The notes beneath the pieces were generated by a model. That model made no database searches and had not been told where the DNA came from. It saw only the letters and a list, made by a program, of their open reading frames with translations. Positions 30,960-39,575 of a stretch of DNA of 64,000 bases are shown one piece after another. The DNA comes from Sva-07 sp963747375 (GTDB lineage Bacteria; Actinomycetota; Acidimicrobiia; Acidimicrobiales; Ilumatobacteraceae), in NCBI GenBank assembly GCA_963747375.1, contig CAVVFL010000035.1:372001-436000 (forward strand), in the 5' to 3' direction. The position numbers were made by a program, and so were the translations under genes. How positions within the stretch are numbered: position 1 is the first letter of the stretch; every line of letters starts with the position of its first letter.

Positions 30960-32282
30960 GTGATCTCGAGCCTGTTGAACATCTTCAAGGTCCACGACCT
31001 TCGAAACAAGATCCTGTTCGTCATTGCAATGGTCGCGGTCTATCGGTTCGGAGTCGCCATTCGTGTTCCCGGTGTCGATCCGATCGCCATCGAGCAGTTG
31101 CGTGAATCGGCCGGCCAGCAGGGAGCCCTCGGGTTCCTGAACCTGTTCTCCGGTGGCGCGTTCGAGAGCTTCTCGATCTTCGCGCTCGGCATCATGCCGT
31201 ACATCACGGCGAGCATCATCATGCAGGTGCTCGGCGTCGTGATCCCGAAGCTGGAGGAACTCCAGAACGAAGGCGCGGTCGGCCAGCGCAAGATCACCCA
31301 GTACACGCGATACCTCACGATCGGCCTCGCCACGCTGCAGGCGACCGGCCTCGTGTTCATCTTCGGAACCGGGCGTGGCACGGCGTTCTTCTCGGCTGCG
31401 AGTGCCGCACCGACGGTCCCGCTGCTGCCCGACGGCGTGTGGCCGCGTGGGTATCTGATCATTCCGACCCTCGTCGCCGGCACCGCGGTGCTGATGTGGA
31501 TGGCCGAGATGATCTCCCAGCGAGGCATCGGCAACGGCATGTCGATGATCATCTTCGCCTCGGTCGTGTCGTCGCTCCCGGGCGGCTTCTGGAGCATTCT
31601 GCAGCTCAACGGCATGTTCTGGTTCGTCGCGATGGTGACGCTGACCTTGTTCATCATCGTCTCGGTCGTCTACGTGGAACTCGGACAACGAAGAATTCCG
31701 GTGCAGTTCGCCAAACGTGTGGTCGGCCGCCGGATGATGGGTGGCCAGAACACCTACATCCCGTTGAAGGTCAACCAGTCCGGCGTGATCCCGATCATCT
31801 TCGCCAGCTCGATTCTGCTGCTCCCGGTCATCATGACGCAGTTCCTGGGCTCGGGCGAGGGCTGGCGCGGTGAAATCGCCAGCTTCGTCGACAAGTACAT
31901 CGTGAACCCGCAGAACTTCGTGTACATCACGATCTTCGCCCTGCTGATCATCGCGTTCGCCTACTTCTACAACTCGATCGCGTTCGACCCGATCCGCCAG
32001 GCCGACCAACTGCGTCGCCAGGGTGGCTTCATCCCGGGCATTCGCCCCGGTCCTCAGACCGAGCGGTACCTCGCCAAGGCCGTCAACCGCATCACGTTGC
32101 CGGGAGCCGTGTTCATCGCCATCATCGCGATCCTGCCGTACATCCTGCTCATCGTCGCCGGCATCAGTACGTTTGCATTCGCCGGTACTGCTGTGCTCAT
32201 CTCGGTGGGTGTGGCACTCGAGTTGATGCGCCAGATCGACAGCCAACTCACGCTGCGCAACTACGAGGGATTCCTCAAGTAG
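30960..32282 (+). CDS. secY: Preprotein translocase subunit SecY
   Basis: 440 residues, ten membrane segments, channel of the Sec system. The N-terminal VHDLRNKILFVIAMVAVYRF, the plug-side GGAFESFSIFALGIMPYITA, and the loop GQRRIPVQFAKRVVGRRMMG that contacts ribosome and SecA are present. GTG 30960 follows GAAGAAGGA. It is six bases before adk, the usual neighbour. Confidence 0.98.
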   Translation: MISSLLNIFKVHDLRNKILFVIAMVAVYRFGVAIRVPGVDPIAIEQLRESAGQQGALGFLNLFSGGAFESFSIFALGIMPYITASIIMQVLGVVIPKLEELQNEGAVGQRKITQYTRYLTIGLATLQATGLVFIFGTGRGTAFFSAASAAPTVPLLPDGVWPRGYLIIPTLVAGTAVLMWMAEMISQRGIGNGMSMIIFASVVSSLPGGFWSILQLNGMFWFVAMVTLTLFIIVSVVYVELGQRRIPVQFAKRVVGRRMMGGQNTYIPLKVNQSGVIPIIFASSILLLPVIMTQFLGSGEGWRGEIASFVDKYIVNPQNFVYITIFALLIIAFAYFYNSIAFDPIRQADQLRRQGGFIPGIRPGPQTERYLAKAVNRITLPGAVFIAIIAILPYILLIVAGISTFAFAGTAVLISVGVALELMRQIDSQLTLRNYEGFLK

Positions 32283-32288
32283 GTCGTC

Positions 32289-32948
32289 GTGATCCCCGGC
32301 GCCCGGCTCATCATCCTCGGGCGACAGGGTGCCGGCAAGGGCACGCAGTGCGTGCGACTGTCACGGCACTTCGTCGTTCCGCACATCTCCACCGGCGACA
32401 TGCTGCGCGCGGCGACTCGGGAGGGCACCGAACTCGGCCTGATGGCCAAGCAGGTCATGGACGCCGGTGGCCTCGTCGGCGACGACATCATGATCGGCCT
32501 CGTCGACCATCGGTTGTCGGCGACCGACGCCTCGACGCGTGGCTACATTCTCGACGGTTTCCCCCGCACGATCGAGCAGGCCGATGCCCTCGACCGCATC
32601 GCCGGTGAGCGGCCCATCGACGTCGTCCTCGACCTCAACGTGCCGCGCGAGATCGTCCTCGACCGGATCTCGGCGCGCCGGGTGTGTCGCGACTGTGGCA
32701 CCAACTACACGGCGGCGGGCAACGATCCCGACCCGTGGATCTGCGACGTGTGTGGCGGCGACGTGAAGCAGCGCGCCGACGACACGCCGGAGTCGGTCAA
32801 TCGTCGACTCGACCTCTACGAGGAGCAGACGTTCCCGCTGATCAAGCATTACGGCGATCAGAATCGACTCGTGGTGGTGAACGGCATCGGACATCCCGAC
32901 GACGTGTTCGTCCGTCTGGTCAAAGCCGTCGAAGCCAACCGCAACTGA
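32289..32948 (+). CDS. adk: Adenylate kinase, zinc-LID type
   Basis: 219 residues. The P loop is GRQGAGKGT (11-19); the long LID carries a four-Cys zinc site at Cys133, Cys136, Cys152 and Cys155, as in Gram-positive and some actinobacterial enzymes. It interconverts ATP, ADP and AMP. The start is GTG 32289. In most relatives map and infA follow; here a TetR regulator comes next. Confidence 0.97.
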   Translation: MIPGARLIILGRQGAGKGTQCVRLSRHFVVPHISTGDMLRAATREGTELGLMAKQVMDAGGLVGDDIMIGLVDHRLSATDASTRGYILDGFPRTIEQADALDRIAGERPIDVVLDLNVPREIVLDRISARRVCRDCGTNYTAAGNDPDPWICDVCGGDVKQRADDTPESVNRRLDLYEEQTFPLIKHYGDQNRLVVVNGIGHPDDVFVRLVKAVEANRN

Positions 32949-33000
32949 CCGGGCGCCGTCCGGTGGGTCGGCTGGGCGCGCCGAGGGTGATACTGGCGTG

Positions 33001-33684
33001 ATGGTGGATGTGTCACAGGGAGGGACTCGTCGGCGGGGACGACCGCCCGCCACCGACTCGGCCGACACCAGGCAGGCGATCTTCGACAACGCCCGGCGTC
33101 TGTTCGCCGAGCGGGGCTATGGGGCGGTCACCAACAAGGACGTGGCCGAGGCGGCCGGCATCACCACCGGAGCGCTCTACCACTACGTCGATTCGAAGCT
33201 CGACCTCTACGTTGCGGTGCACCGTGACATGCAGCGTCGGGTGTACGGGCGCTTCGTCGAGGCCGTCGCACGCTCGGCGACGTTCCTGGGACAGCTCGAC
33301 GCCGTGTTGGAGGCCGCGCTCGAGTTGAACGCCGAGGATCCGACGCTGGCCTGGTTCGTCGGGACCGTGCGCACCGACATGCGGCGCTTTCCCGAGGTCG
33401 CCGACCGTCTGGAGCACAGCGTGATCGCGCGTGACCAGTTCTTCATGTCGATGATCGGCGTCGGCGTGGCATCGGGTGAGATTCGTCCTGCTGATCGCGA
33501 TCTCGTCGTCGAATTCGTTCGCATCATCCTGATCGGGCTCACCGAGGGCGGCTCGGAGTCGCCCGAACGACACCGCCTGGCGATCGACTCCATCCGAGCG
33601 CTGGTGCGCGGCGAGCTGATCGTCGAGGTGTCAGAACCAGCCGGTGAGCATCGCGATGCCGAACCCGGCGAACAGCACGGCTGA
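33001..33684 (+). CDS. TetR-family transcriptional regulator
   Basis: About 227 residues (GTG 32998 adds one). The N-terminal helix-turn-helix (RQAIFDNARRLFAERGYGAV, then DVAEAAGITTGALYHYVDSK) is typical; the ligand-binding half has no recognisable signature. Its 3' end overlaps the convergent UPF0016 gene by 54 bases. Targets are unknown; the neighbouring minus-strand pair is the nearest candidate. It is the first gene of the non-ribosomal block between adk and infA. Confidence 0.88.
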   Translation: MVDVSQGGTRRRGRPPATDSADTRQAIFDNARRLFAERGYGAVTNKDVAEAAGITTGALYHYVDSKLDLYVAVHRDMQRRVYGRFVEAVARSATFLGQLDAVLEAALELNAEDPTLAWFVGTVRTDMRRFPEVADRLEHSVIARDQFFMSMIGVGVASGEIRPADRDLVVEFVRIILIGLTEGGSESPERHRLAIDSIRALVRGELIVEVSEPAGEHRDAEPGEQHG

Positions 33685-34221
33685 CGCCACGTTCACCGCG
33701 CGCGTCGAGATCCGGTGACCGATCGATCGTCCCGCAACGGCGCCCACCATGCCGCTCGACGCTGCGCCCAGTGTCGCTCCGATCCAGACACCGACGGGCG
33801 CCGCCTGTGATGCGAGTGTGGCGGTGGTGATCTGGGTCTTGTCGCCCATCTCGGCGATGGCGATCGCCAGCGCGATCGAACCCACGACCTTCGGCGCCGT
33901 GGCCGCGCGCATCCCGTCGACGGCCTCGATGTCCTCCTCATCGACATCGTCGTCACGCCGCAGCGCCAGGACGGCGAAGCCGAGGAACACGAGCCCGCTG
34001 ACGATTTGGATCGGACGTTCCGGGAGGGCGGCACCGAGGAGGCCACCGACGATCACCGCAAGGAGGTTGGCGATGGCGTACCCGAGGGTGAGGCCGACCG
34101 CGACCAGCCGTAGCGAGTGCTGCGCCCCGAAGCCGAGCGCCAGCAGTTGGGTCTTGTCGCCGAGTTCGGCGACGAAGACGAGACCGAACGACGTGACGAT
34201 CGCAGCGATGATGTCGACCAT
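33631..34221 (-). CDS. UPF0016/Gdt1 (TMEM165-type) cation transporter
   Basis: 196 residues, six membrane segments in two repeats, each with the family's E-x-G-D-K-T motif: AELGDKTQ near the start and AEMGDKTQ after the acidic central loop (RRDDDVDEEDIEAVDG). Family members move manganese, calcium or protons. ATG 34221 lies 14 bases after the amidohydrolase stop on the same strand, so the two are probably cotranscribed. Confidence 0.9.
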   Translation of the reverse strand: MVDIIAAIVTSFGLVFVAELGDKTQLLALGFGAQHSLRLVAVGLTLGYAIANLLAVIVGGLLGAALPERPIQIVSGLVFLGFAVLALRRDDDVDEEDIEAVDGMRAATAPKVVGSIALAIAIAEMGDKTQITTATLASQAAPVGVWIGATLGAASSGMVGAVAGRSIGHRISTRAVNVASAVLFAGFGIAMLTGWF

Positions 34222-34235
34222 GGATGCGCGAGAGT

Positions 34236-35975
34236 TCAGCGGCGTCCGCGTTGGAGTCGCCCGGGACGGGCGCCCGTGAGCTCGCCGTTGTCGGCGATGA
34301 TCTGTCCTCGTTTGATCGTCGAAACATAGCCGTCAGCAGCCTGGAGCAGGCGGGTGCCGCCGGCGGGGAGGTCGGCGACGAGTTGCGGTGGATGCAGCGT
34401 GAGGCGCTCGAGGTCGATCACGTTCAGATCGGCGAGGTGGCCGGGGGCAACGACCCCGCGATCGACCCAGCCGACATGGCGGGCGGTGCGCTGGGTCTGT
34501 TGATGCACGACCTGTTCGAGCCCCAGCAGGTCGCCGCGAGTGCGATCACGCGTCCAGTGTGTGATCGCGGTCGTCGGGAACGTGCCGTCGCAGATCGAGT
34601 TGCAGTGTGCTCCGGCGTCCGACAGACCGAACATCGCGTTCGGTGAGGTGAGCATCTCGCGGACGTCGTCGAGGCTGCCGTGGGCGTAGTTCATCAGCGG
34701 GATGTAGAGCAGGCGGCCGCCGTCGTCGTCGAGCAGCAGGTCGTAGAGCACCTCGTCGGGCCGTGCCCCGCCCGCTGCGGCGCGCCCGGCGACGCTGTCG
34801 GCCGGCGTGGGCTCGTAGTCGGGCGGGTCGGCGAGCGGGTACATGCGGTCGTAGCCCGAGTGCAGGATGCGGGCGAAACCCGCCGGGCTCGACGCCGCAT
34901 GCTCGTCGAGCAGCAGCCGGCGCACCTGCGGATCGCGGAGGCGCGCAAGTCGCTCGTCGGCGGTGAGCGTGTGGAGCTGCCGGTACGACGGGCAGAACAT
35001 GAACGGGTTCGCCGTTGCCTGCAGTCCGATCAGCACGCCGATCGGCCGGACAGCCACTTGGGCCTTGACGTCGGCGCCGGCGGCGTTCCATCCCTCGATG
35101 GCCACCAGCAGCTCGCGGAATCGCTCCGGTGCATCGTCGTTCTGCTGCACCGTGAAGCTCAGCGGCCGGCCCACCTCCGTGGCGATGCGCCCGAGGAGCT
35201 CGATCTCGTTGGCGACGAGTTCGTCGTCGGTCGACTGATACGCGTCGGAGATCAACTGGATGACGCCGGCGTCGGCGCGTCGGAGTGCGGCTGCGATGCC
35301 GAGCACTTCGTCGGCGCCGGCTCGCAGCGTGCCGATCTGCTGGCCCCGCGACGTTCGGTGCACGAAGGTGCGCGAGGTGGTGAACCCGAGTGCGCCGGCG
35401 CGGATCGCCTCCTCGCAGAGCGACGACATCGTGGCGATCTCGTCGGTCGAGGCGACGGCCTCGACATCGGCGCCGCGCTCGCCCATCACGTAGGTGCGCA
35501 GTGCCGCATGGGGGACCTGAGTGCCGACGTCGATGCTCCAGCGCAACGTGTCGAGCAGGTCGAGGTACTCCGGGAACGTCTCCCAGCCCCACGTCATTCC
35601 TTCGGTCAGGGCCGTGCCCGGGATGTCCTCGACACCCTCGAGCAGTTCGATCAGGAACTGGTGACGATCGGGTGCGACGGGAGCGAATCCGACGCCGCAG
35701 TTGCCGACGAGGATCGACGTGACGCCGTTGACCGACGACGGCGCGAGATCGGGGTCCCAGGTGATCTGCCCGTCGTAGTGGGTGTGGATGTCGACCCAGC
35801 CCGGAGTGACGATCAGCCCGTCGGCGTCGATCTCCTGCCGACCAGGCCCGATCGGGTCGTCGCCCGGTTCGGACACCGCAACGATGTGTTCGCCGTCGAT
35901 CGCCACGTCGGCGCGGAAGCGGTCGAGGCCGGTCCCGTCGACGACCATGCCGCCTCGAATGACCAGATCATGCAT
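34236..35975 (-). CDS. Amidohydrolase, D-aminoacylase-like
   Basis: 579 residues, amidohydrolase superfamily. The first metal site DIHTHYDGQ (His64, His66), Cys93 in GNCGVGFAP and the catalytic Asp in GLSDAGAHC correspond to the D-aminoacylase/N-acyl-D-amino-acid deacylase family. Where D-aminoacylases carry further metal-binding His residues, this protein reads FTVQQNDDAP, so the second metal site may be altered. The substrate is uncertain; annotation as a deacylase would be tentative. Start ATG 35975. It is divergent from the FAD oxidoreductase with only 57 bases between. Confidence 0.8.
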   Translation of the reverse strand: MHDLVIRGGMVVDGTGLDRFRADVAIDGEHIVAVSEPGDDPIGPGRQEIDADGLIVTPGWVDIHTHYDGQITWDPDLAPSSVNGVTSILVGNCGVGFAPVAPDRHQFLIELLEGVEDIPGTALTEGMTWGWETFPEYLDLLDTLRWSIDVGTQVPHAALRTYVMGERGADVEAVASTDEIATMSSLCEEAIRAGALGFTTSRTFVHRTSRGQQIGTLRAGADEVLGIAAALRRADAGVIQLISDAYQSTDDELVANEIELLGRIATEVGRPLSFTVQQNDDAPERFRELLVAIEGWNAAGADVKAQVAVRPIGVLIGLQATANPFMFCPSYRQLHTLTADERLARLRDPQVRRLLLDEHAASSPAGFARILHSGYDRMYPLADPPDYEPTPADSVAGRAAAGGARPDEVLYDLLLDDDGGRLLYIPLMNYAHGSLDDVREMLTSPNAMFGLSDAGAHCNSICDGTFPTTAITHWTRDRTRGDLLGLEQVVHQQTQRTARHVGWVDRGVVAPGHLADLNVIDLERLTLHPPQLVADLPAGGTRLLQAADGYVSTIKRGQIIADNGELTGARPGRLQRGRR

Positions 35976-35997
35976 GGTCGAACGGTAGTCGTGGCGT

Positions 35998-36024
35998 TGT
36001 CACACTTCGGGACCGGGCATCGTC
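35998..36024 (+). promoter_or_regulatory. Candidate ECF41-type sigma-factor promoter
   Basis: TGTCACA (35998-36004), 16 bases, CGTC (36021-36024). As I recall, ECF41 sigma factors recognise a TGTCACA -35 and a CGTC -10 with this spacing. The ECF41 gene is second in the operon this site would drive, so autoregulation is likely. Transcription would start at about 36031-36033, at the ATG, giving a leaderless message. Confidence 0.75.
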
Positions 36025-36032
36025 GTATGTGT

Positions 36033-37241
36033 ATGGAGCATCCAGAAGTTCACGTCATCGGCGGTGGTTTGGGCGGGCTGACCGCCGCTGCGTTCGTCGC
36101 ACGGTCAGGACATTCGGTCGTCGTTCACGAGCGTCGCGGGCGCCTCGGTGGACGGGCCACGACCGACGAACGCCACGGCTACAGGTTCAACCAGGGCCCT
36201 CACGCGCTCTACATGGGCGGCGAGGGGATCGGGATCCTCGGTGAGCTGGGGATCGCACCGCGAGGGAGCGCGCCACCGAGCCGCAACGTACGCATGGTCG
36301 CCGGCGGCGAGCTGTACCTGGCCCCCGGCGGGGTGGGGTCCCTGCTGCGGACCAGGATCATCGGCTCACGGGACAAGGCGGAACTGGCATCGCTGATGGT
36401 TCGGCTCCCGCGACTCACTCCGCACACGTTCGCCGATCGAACGGTGAACGAGTGGCTGGACGACCTGACCGATCGGGCGCAGGTCCGATTGATGTTGCAC
36501 GCCATCGTGCGGCTCGCCACCTACACCAACGCACCCGATCGGCTGAGCGCCGAGGTCGGGATCCTGCAGGTCCAGCGTGCTCTCGGCAGCGGCGTGCGCT
36601 ACCTGGACGGCGGGTGGGAGCGTCTCGTCGACGGGCTCGCCGGTGTCGTCACGGCCGGCGGCGGTGAGATCCGTCGCGATGACGCAGCGAGCGTCCCCGA
36701 TGCCGCCGCTGTCATCGTTGCCGTCGGTGGCCCAGCCCAGACCGCATCGGTCACCGGTCATCCGTATGCGCCTGGTGTCAGCGCGGAGGCCGCGGTGCTC
36801 GACCTCGCGCTGACACACGCGCCGGCCCATCGTTTCGTGATCGGCGTCGACGAGCCGATGTACCTGTCGGACCATGGCAGCGTGGTGGGTATGTGTCCAC
36901 CGGGTCGCGCCAGTGTGTCGCTCGCTCAGTATCTGGCGCCGGGTGAGGAGCCGGAGCGTGGGCGACTCGAGGCGTTCGCGCGCCGCGCCGGGATCGCGTT
37001 GGATGACATCGTGGACGAGCGCTACCTTCATCGGATGACCACCGTGTCCTCGATCGCCACTGCGGCGTCCGGGGGGCTCGCAGGACGACCATCGGTCGTG
37101 GTCCCGGACCGTGCCGGTGTGTACGTGGTCGGTGACTGGGTGGGTTCGGAGGGTCACCTGGCCGACGCGGTCCTGGCAAGCGCCCGCGCCGCCGCGAGCG
37201 CGGCGGTCATGCACCTGTCGACCCTTCGACGGGTCTCGTGA
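36033..37241 (+). CDS. FAD-dependent oxidoreductase (amine-oxidase/phytoene-desaturase-like)
   Basis: 402 residues from ATG 36033 (ATG 36027 also in frame). The N-terminal FAD-binding fold VHVIGGGLGGLTAAAFVARS is followed by ERRGRLGGRATT, and the C-terminal FAD contact is GVYVVGDWVGSEGHLADAVL. The middle has no clear substrate signature. It is translationally coupled to the ECF41 sigma factor (GTGA overlap), so it is the regulated partner gene: ECF41 factors usually travel with a carboxymuconolactone decarboxylase, oxidoreductase or epimerase. Confidence 0.85.
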   Translation: MEHPEVHVIGGGLGGLTAAAFVARSGHSVVVHERRGRLGGRATTDERHGYRFNQGPHALYMGGEGIGILGELGIAPRGSAPPSRNVRMVAGGELYLAPGGVGSLLRTRIIGSRDKAELASLMVRLPRLTPHTFADRTVNEWLDDLTDRAQVRLMLHAIVRLATYTNAPDRLSAEVGILQVQRALGSGVRYLDGGWERLVDGLAGVVTAGGGEIRRDDAASVPDAAAVIVAVGGPAQTASVTGHPYAPGVSAEAAVLDLALTHAPAHRFVIGVDEPMYLSDHGSVVGMCPPGRASVSLAQYLAPGEEPERGRLEAFARRAGIALDDIVDERYLHRMTTVSSIATAASGGLAGRPSVVVPDRAGVYVVGDWVGSEGHLADAVLASARAAASAAVMHLSTLRRVS

Positions 37242-38140
37242 ACGCTCCCCTCGACGAGCAGGCACGGTTCGAGGCGCAACGCCGCCGGCTCACGTCGCTC
37301 GCGTACCGGATGACCGGCACCCCTGACGACGCGGACGACGTGGTGCAGGAGGTGTGGATCCGCTGGCAGCGGGCGGATCGTTCCGCGATCGACAACGAGG
37401 CCGCGTGGTTGACGACGGTGACGACGCGGGTGGCGATCGATCGCCTCACGTCGGCGCAGGTCCGTCGTGAGCAGTACGTGGGGCCATGGTTGCCCGAGCC
37501 GCTGGCGGACCCGGTCGACGATCCTGCCGAGACGGTTGCGTCCGCGGAGTCACTCACCTTGGGGTTCCTCCGGGTCATGGAGACGCTCGCCCCCGCCGAG
37601 CGGGCGGTGTTCCTCCTGCACGACGTCTTCGCCGTTCCGTTCGCCGAGGTCGCCGTGGCGGTCGATCGCAGCGAGGCTGCCACACGTCAGATGGCACGAC
37701 GAGCGCGCGAGAAGGTTCGTGACGGCCGCCCCCGCCTGTCCCCGCCGCCCGCCGAGGTTCGGGAGCTGTCCGACGCGTTCCTCGCCGCGATCCTGGAGGG
37801 CGATGTCGATCGTCTGACCGGGATGCTGACCGACGACGTGGTCCACATCTCCGACGGTGGGCCCGATCATCATGCCGCACGGCGTCCTGTACGCGGCCCG
37901 GCCAACGTGGCGCGGCTGTTCGTGAACCTCGCGAGACGCGAGTGGCTCCCCACCGACGAGTTCCGCTGGGTCGAGGTCAACGGCCAGCCGGGTGCCTACG
38001 TCGTGCGCGACGGGGAGCCGTACCTGTTGACGGTGCTCGGTTGGCGCGACGGCAAGGTGGCCGAAGCGATCGCGATCGTCAACCCGGACAAACTCCGCCA
38101 TTTTCACGCGTCGTGGACCGCCCCCGAGCGATCGCCGTGA
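37238..38140 (+). CDS. ECF41-type (SigJ-like) RNA polymerase sigma factor
   Basis: 300 residues. Sigma2 (about 15-75, with DADDVVQEVWIRW) and sigma4 (about 108-165, AERAVFLLHDVFAVPFAEVA) are followed by a SnoaL-like C-terminal domain instead of an anti-sigma factor. The linker motif WLPEP (84-88) and the C-terminal DGGPDH (206-211, DGGGK-like in relatives) mark group ECF41, in which the fused domain controls activity. GTG 37238 overlaps the oxidoreductase stop. The promoter candidate at 35998 supports self-activation. Confidence 0.9.
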   Translation: MNAPLDEQARFEAQRRRLTSLAYRMTGTPDDADDVVQEVWIRWQRADRSAIDNEAAWLTTVTTRVAIDRLTSAQVRREQYVGPWLPEPLADPVDDPAETVASAESLTLGFLRVMETLAPAERAVFLLHDVFAVPFAEVAVAVDRSEAATRQMARRAREKVRDGRPRLSPPPAEVRELSDAFLAAILEGDVDRLTGMLTDDVVHISDGGPDHHAARRPVRGPANVARLFVNLARREWLPTDEFRWVEVNGQPGAYVVRDGEPYLLTVLGWRDGKVAEAIAIVNPDKLRHFHASWTAPERSP

Positions 38141-38228
38141 AGTCGACAGAATCGGGGCCGCACGCTGGAAGAACGCGGGAGGTCCGGACGGCATAGCACA
38201 CCGCCGGAGAATTCAGGCGGACCACCCA

Positions 38229-38257
38229 TTGGTTCTCCGAAAAGGCGCCGCTAGCAT
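38229..38257 (+). promoter_or_regulatory. Promoter of the infA (alpha) operon
   Basis: TTGGTT (38229-38234), 17 bases, TAGCAT (38252-38257). GGCGCC occupies 38244-38249, two bases before the -10, as at rpsL and rplC. The rest of the 274-base gap between the sigma gene and infA holds no gene that I can see. Confidence 0.65.
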
Positions 38258-38414
38258 GACACGCCGGTCTGTTCGCAGACCTCGATGTCTGCATCGGCGC
38301 CTGCGCCGGAGCCGATGTCGATGAGCATTGTTGTCATCTCGGTGCCGTCAGCTGTGTGCTGTCGTGCCCGGGTCCGGTTCCAGAACGAGTCCGAGAACGA
38401 GTAAGGAGAAGCCC

Positions 38415-38639
38415 CTGCCAAAGCCAAAGGAAGACGCGATCGTGCTGGAAGGCAAGATCCTCGAATCTCTTCCGAACGCCATGTTCAAGGTCGCGCTCGA
38501 CAACGGCCATGAAGTGTTGGCGCACATCTCCGGCAAGATGCGGATGCACTACATCCGCATCCTTCCCGGCGACAAAGTGCAGGTGGAACTCACCCCCTAC
38601 GACCTCACCCGGGGTCGCATCACGTACAGATACAAGTAA
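38415..38639 (+). CDS. infA: Translation initiation factor IF-1, CTG start
   Basis: 74 residues if started at CTG 38415: LPKPKEDAIVLEGKILESLP, then the invariant HISGKMRMHYIRILPGDKV and YDLTRGRITYRYK. IF-1 proteins begin M-P-K/A-K; no ATG, GTG or TTG lies at that place. AAGGAG (38403-38408) is spaced six bases from the CTG. The first alternative, GTG at about 38442, would delete the conserved first strand. So CTG is very probably the true start. Closest gene after: rpmJ, 19 bases on. Confidence 0.93.
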   Translation: MPKPKEDAIVLEGKILESLPNAMFKVALDNGHEVLAHISGKMRMHYIRILPGDKVQVELTPYDLTRGRITYRYK

Positions 38640-38658
38640 GCACGAGTAGAGAGCAACC

Positions 38659-38772
38659 ATGAAAGTACGACCCAGCGTCAAGCCGATGTGCGACAACTGC
38701 AAGGTGATTCGTCGCCATCGTCGCATCATGGTCATCTGCACCAACCCTCGCCACAAGCAGCGTCAGGGCTGA
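38659..38772 (+). CDS. rpmJ: 50S ribosomal protein L36, zinc-binding
   Basis: 37 residues, MKVRPSVKPMCDNCKVIRRH then RRIMVICTNPRHKQRQG. Zinc ligands Cys11, Cys14, Cys27 and His32 are all present, the classic L36 form. ATG 38659; the rpsM start is 13 bases after the stop. Confidence 0.97.
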   Translation: MKVRPSVKPMCDNCKVIRRHRRIMVICTNPRHKQRQG

Positions 38773-38785
38773 CAGGAGCATCAAC

Positions 38786-39166
38786 ATGGCACGTATTGCC
38801 GGCGTCGACATTCCCCGCGAGAAGCGGTTGGAGATCTCGCTCACCTACATCTTCGGAATCGGACTTCCCACGTCGCAGAAGATCTGCGCGGAGCTGGAAC
38901 TCGATCCCAACACCAAGGTCTCCAATCTGACCGAGGACGAGGTCAACCGGATCCGTTCCTACATCGATCAGAACCTCAAGATCGAGGGCGACCTGCGCCG
39001 TGACGTGCAGGGCGACATCAAGCGCAAGATCGAGATCGGCTGCCTTCAGGGCGTCCGTCACCGCAAGGGCCTGCCGGTCCGCGGCCAGCGCACCCACACC
39101 AACGCTCGTACCCGCAAGGGCCCGAAGCGCACGGTGGCCAACAAGAAGAAGGCAGTGAGGAAGTAA
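38786..39166 (+). CDS. rpsM: 30S ribosomal protein S13
   Basis: 126 residues. MARIAGVDIPREKRLEISLT at the start, and GVRHRKGLPVRGQRTHTNAR with the basic tail RKGPKRTVANKK at the end, are diagnostic. The stop shares a base with the rpsK start (TAATG). Confidence 0.97.
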   Translation: MARIAGVDIPREKRLEISLTYIFGIGLPTSQKICAELELDPNTKVSNLTEDEVNRIRSYIDQNLKIEGDLRRDVQGDIKRKIEIGCLQGVRHRKGLPVRGQRTHTNARTRKGPKRTVANKKKAVRK

Positions 39167-39561
39167 TGGCCAAGCCAACCGCGAGCCGTCGTCCGCGCAA
39201 GCGCGACCGCAAGAACGTGAGCACGGGCATCGTGCACATCAAGAGCTCGTTCAACAACACGATCGTCTCGATCACCGACACCGAGGGCAACGTCATCTCG
39301 TGGGCGTCGTCCGGAGCCGTTGGCTTCAAGGGCAGCCGCAAGAGCACGCCGTACGCCGCTCAGCAGGCCGCCGAGAAGGCCGGCAAGGCCGCCATCGAGC
39401 ACGGCATGCGCCGCGCCGAAGTCCAGGTGAAGGGCCCGGGTTCGGGCCGCGACACCGCCGTCCGCTCGATCCAGCAGACGGGTATCGAGGTCACCTCGAT
39501 CAAAGACGTCACACCGGTTCCCCACAATGGGTGCCGCCAGCCGAAGCGTCGGCGCGGTTAA
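39166..39561 (+). CDS. rpsK: 30S ribosomal protein S11
   Basis: 131 residues. GIVHIKSSFNNTIVSITDTE, FKGSRKSTPYAAQQAAEKAG and TPVPHNGCRQPKRRRG are universal S11 segments. The protein lines the platform of the small subunit. Confidence 0.97.
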   Translation: MAKPTASRRPRKRDRKNVSTGIVHIKSSFNNTIVSITDTEGNVISWASSGAVGFKGSRKSTPYAAQQAAEKAGKAAIEHGMRRAEVQVKGPGSGRDTAVRSIQQTGIEVTSIKDVTPVPHNGCRQPKRRRG

Positions 39562-39575
39562 GGAGAAGCTGAGAC

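Noticed and set aside
30138..32246. 702-codon minus-strand open frame opposite rplO and secY
   Set aside because: Shadow of secY and rplO; no start signal, no recognisable motif.
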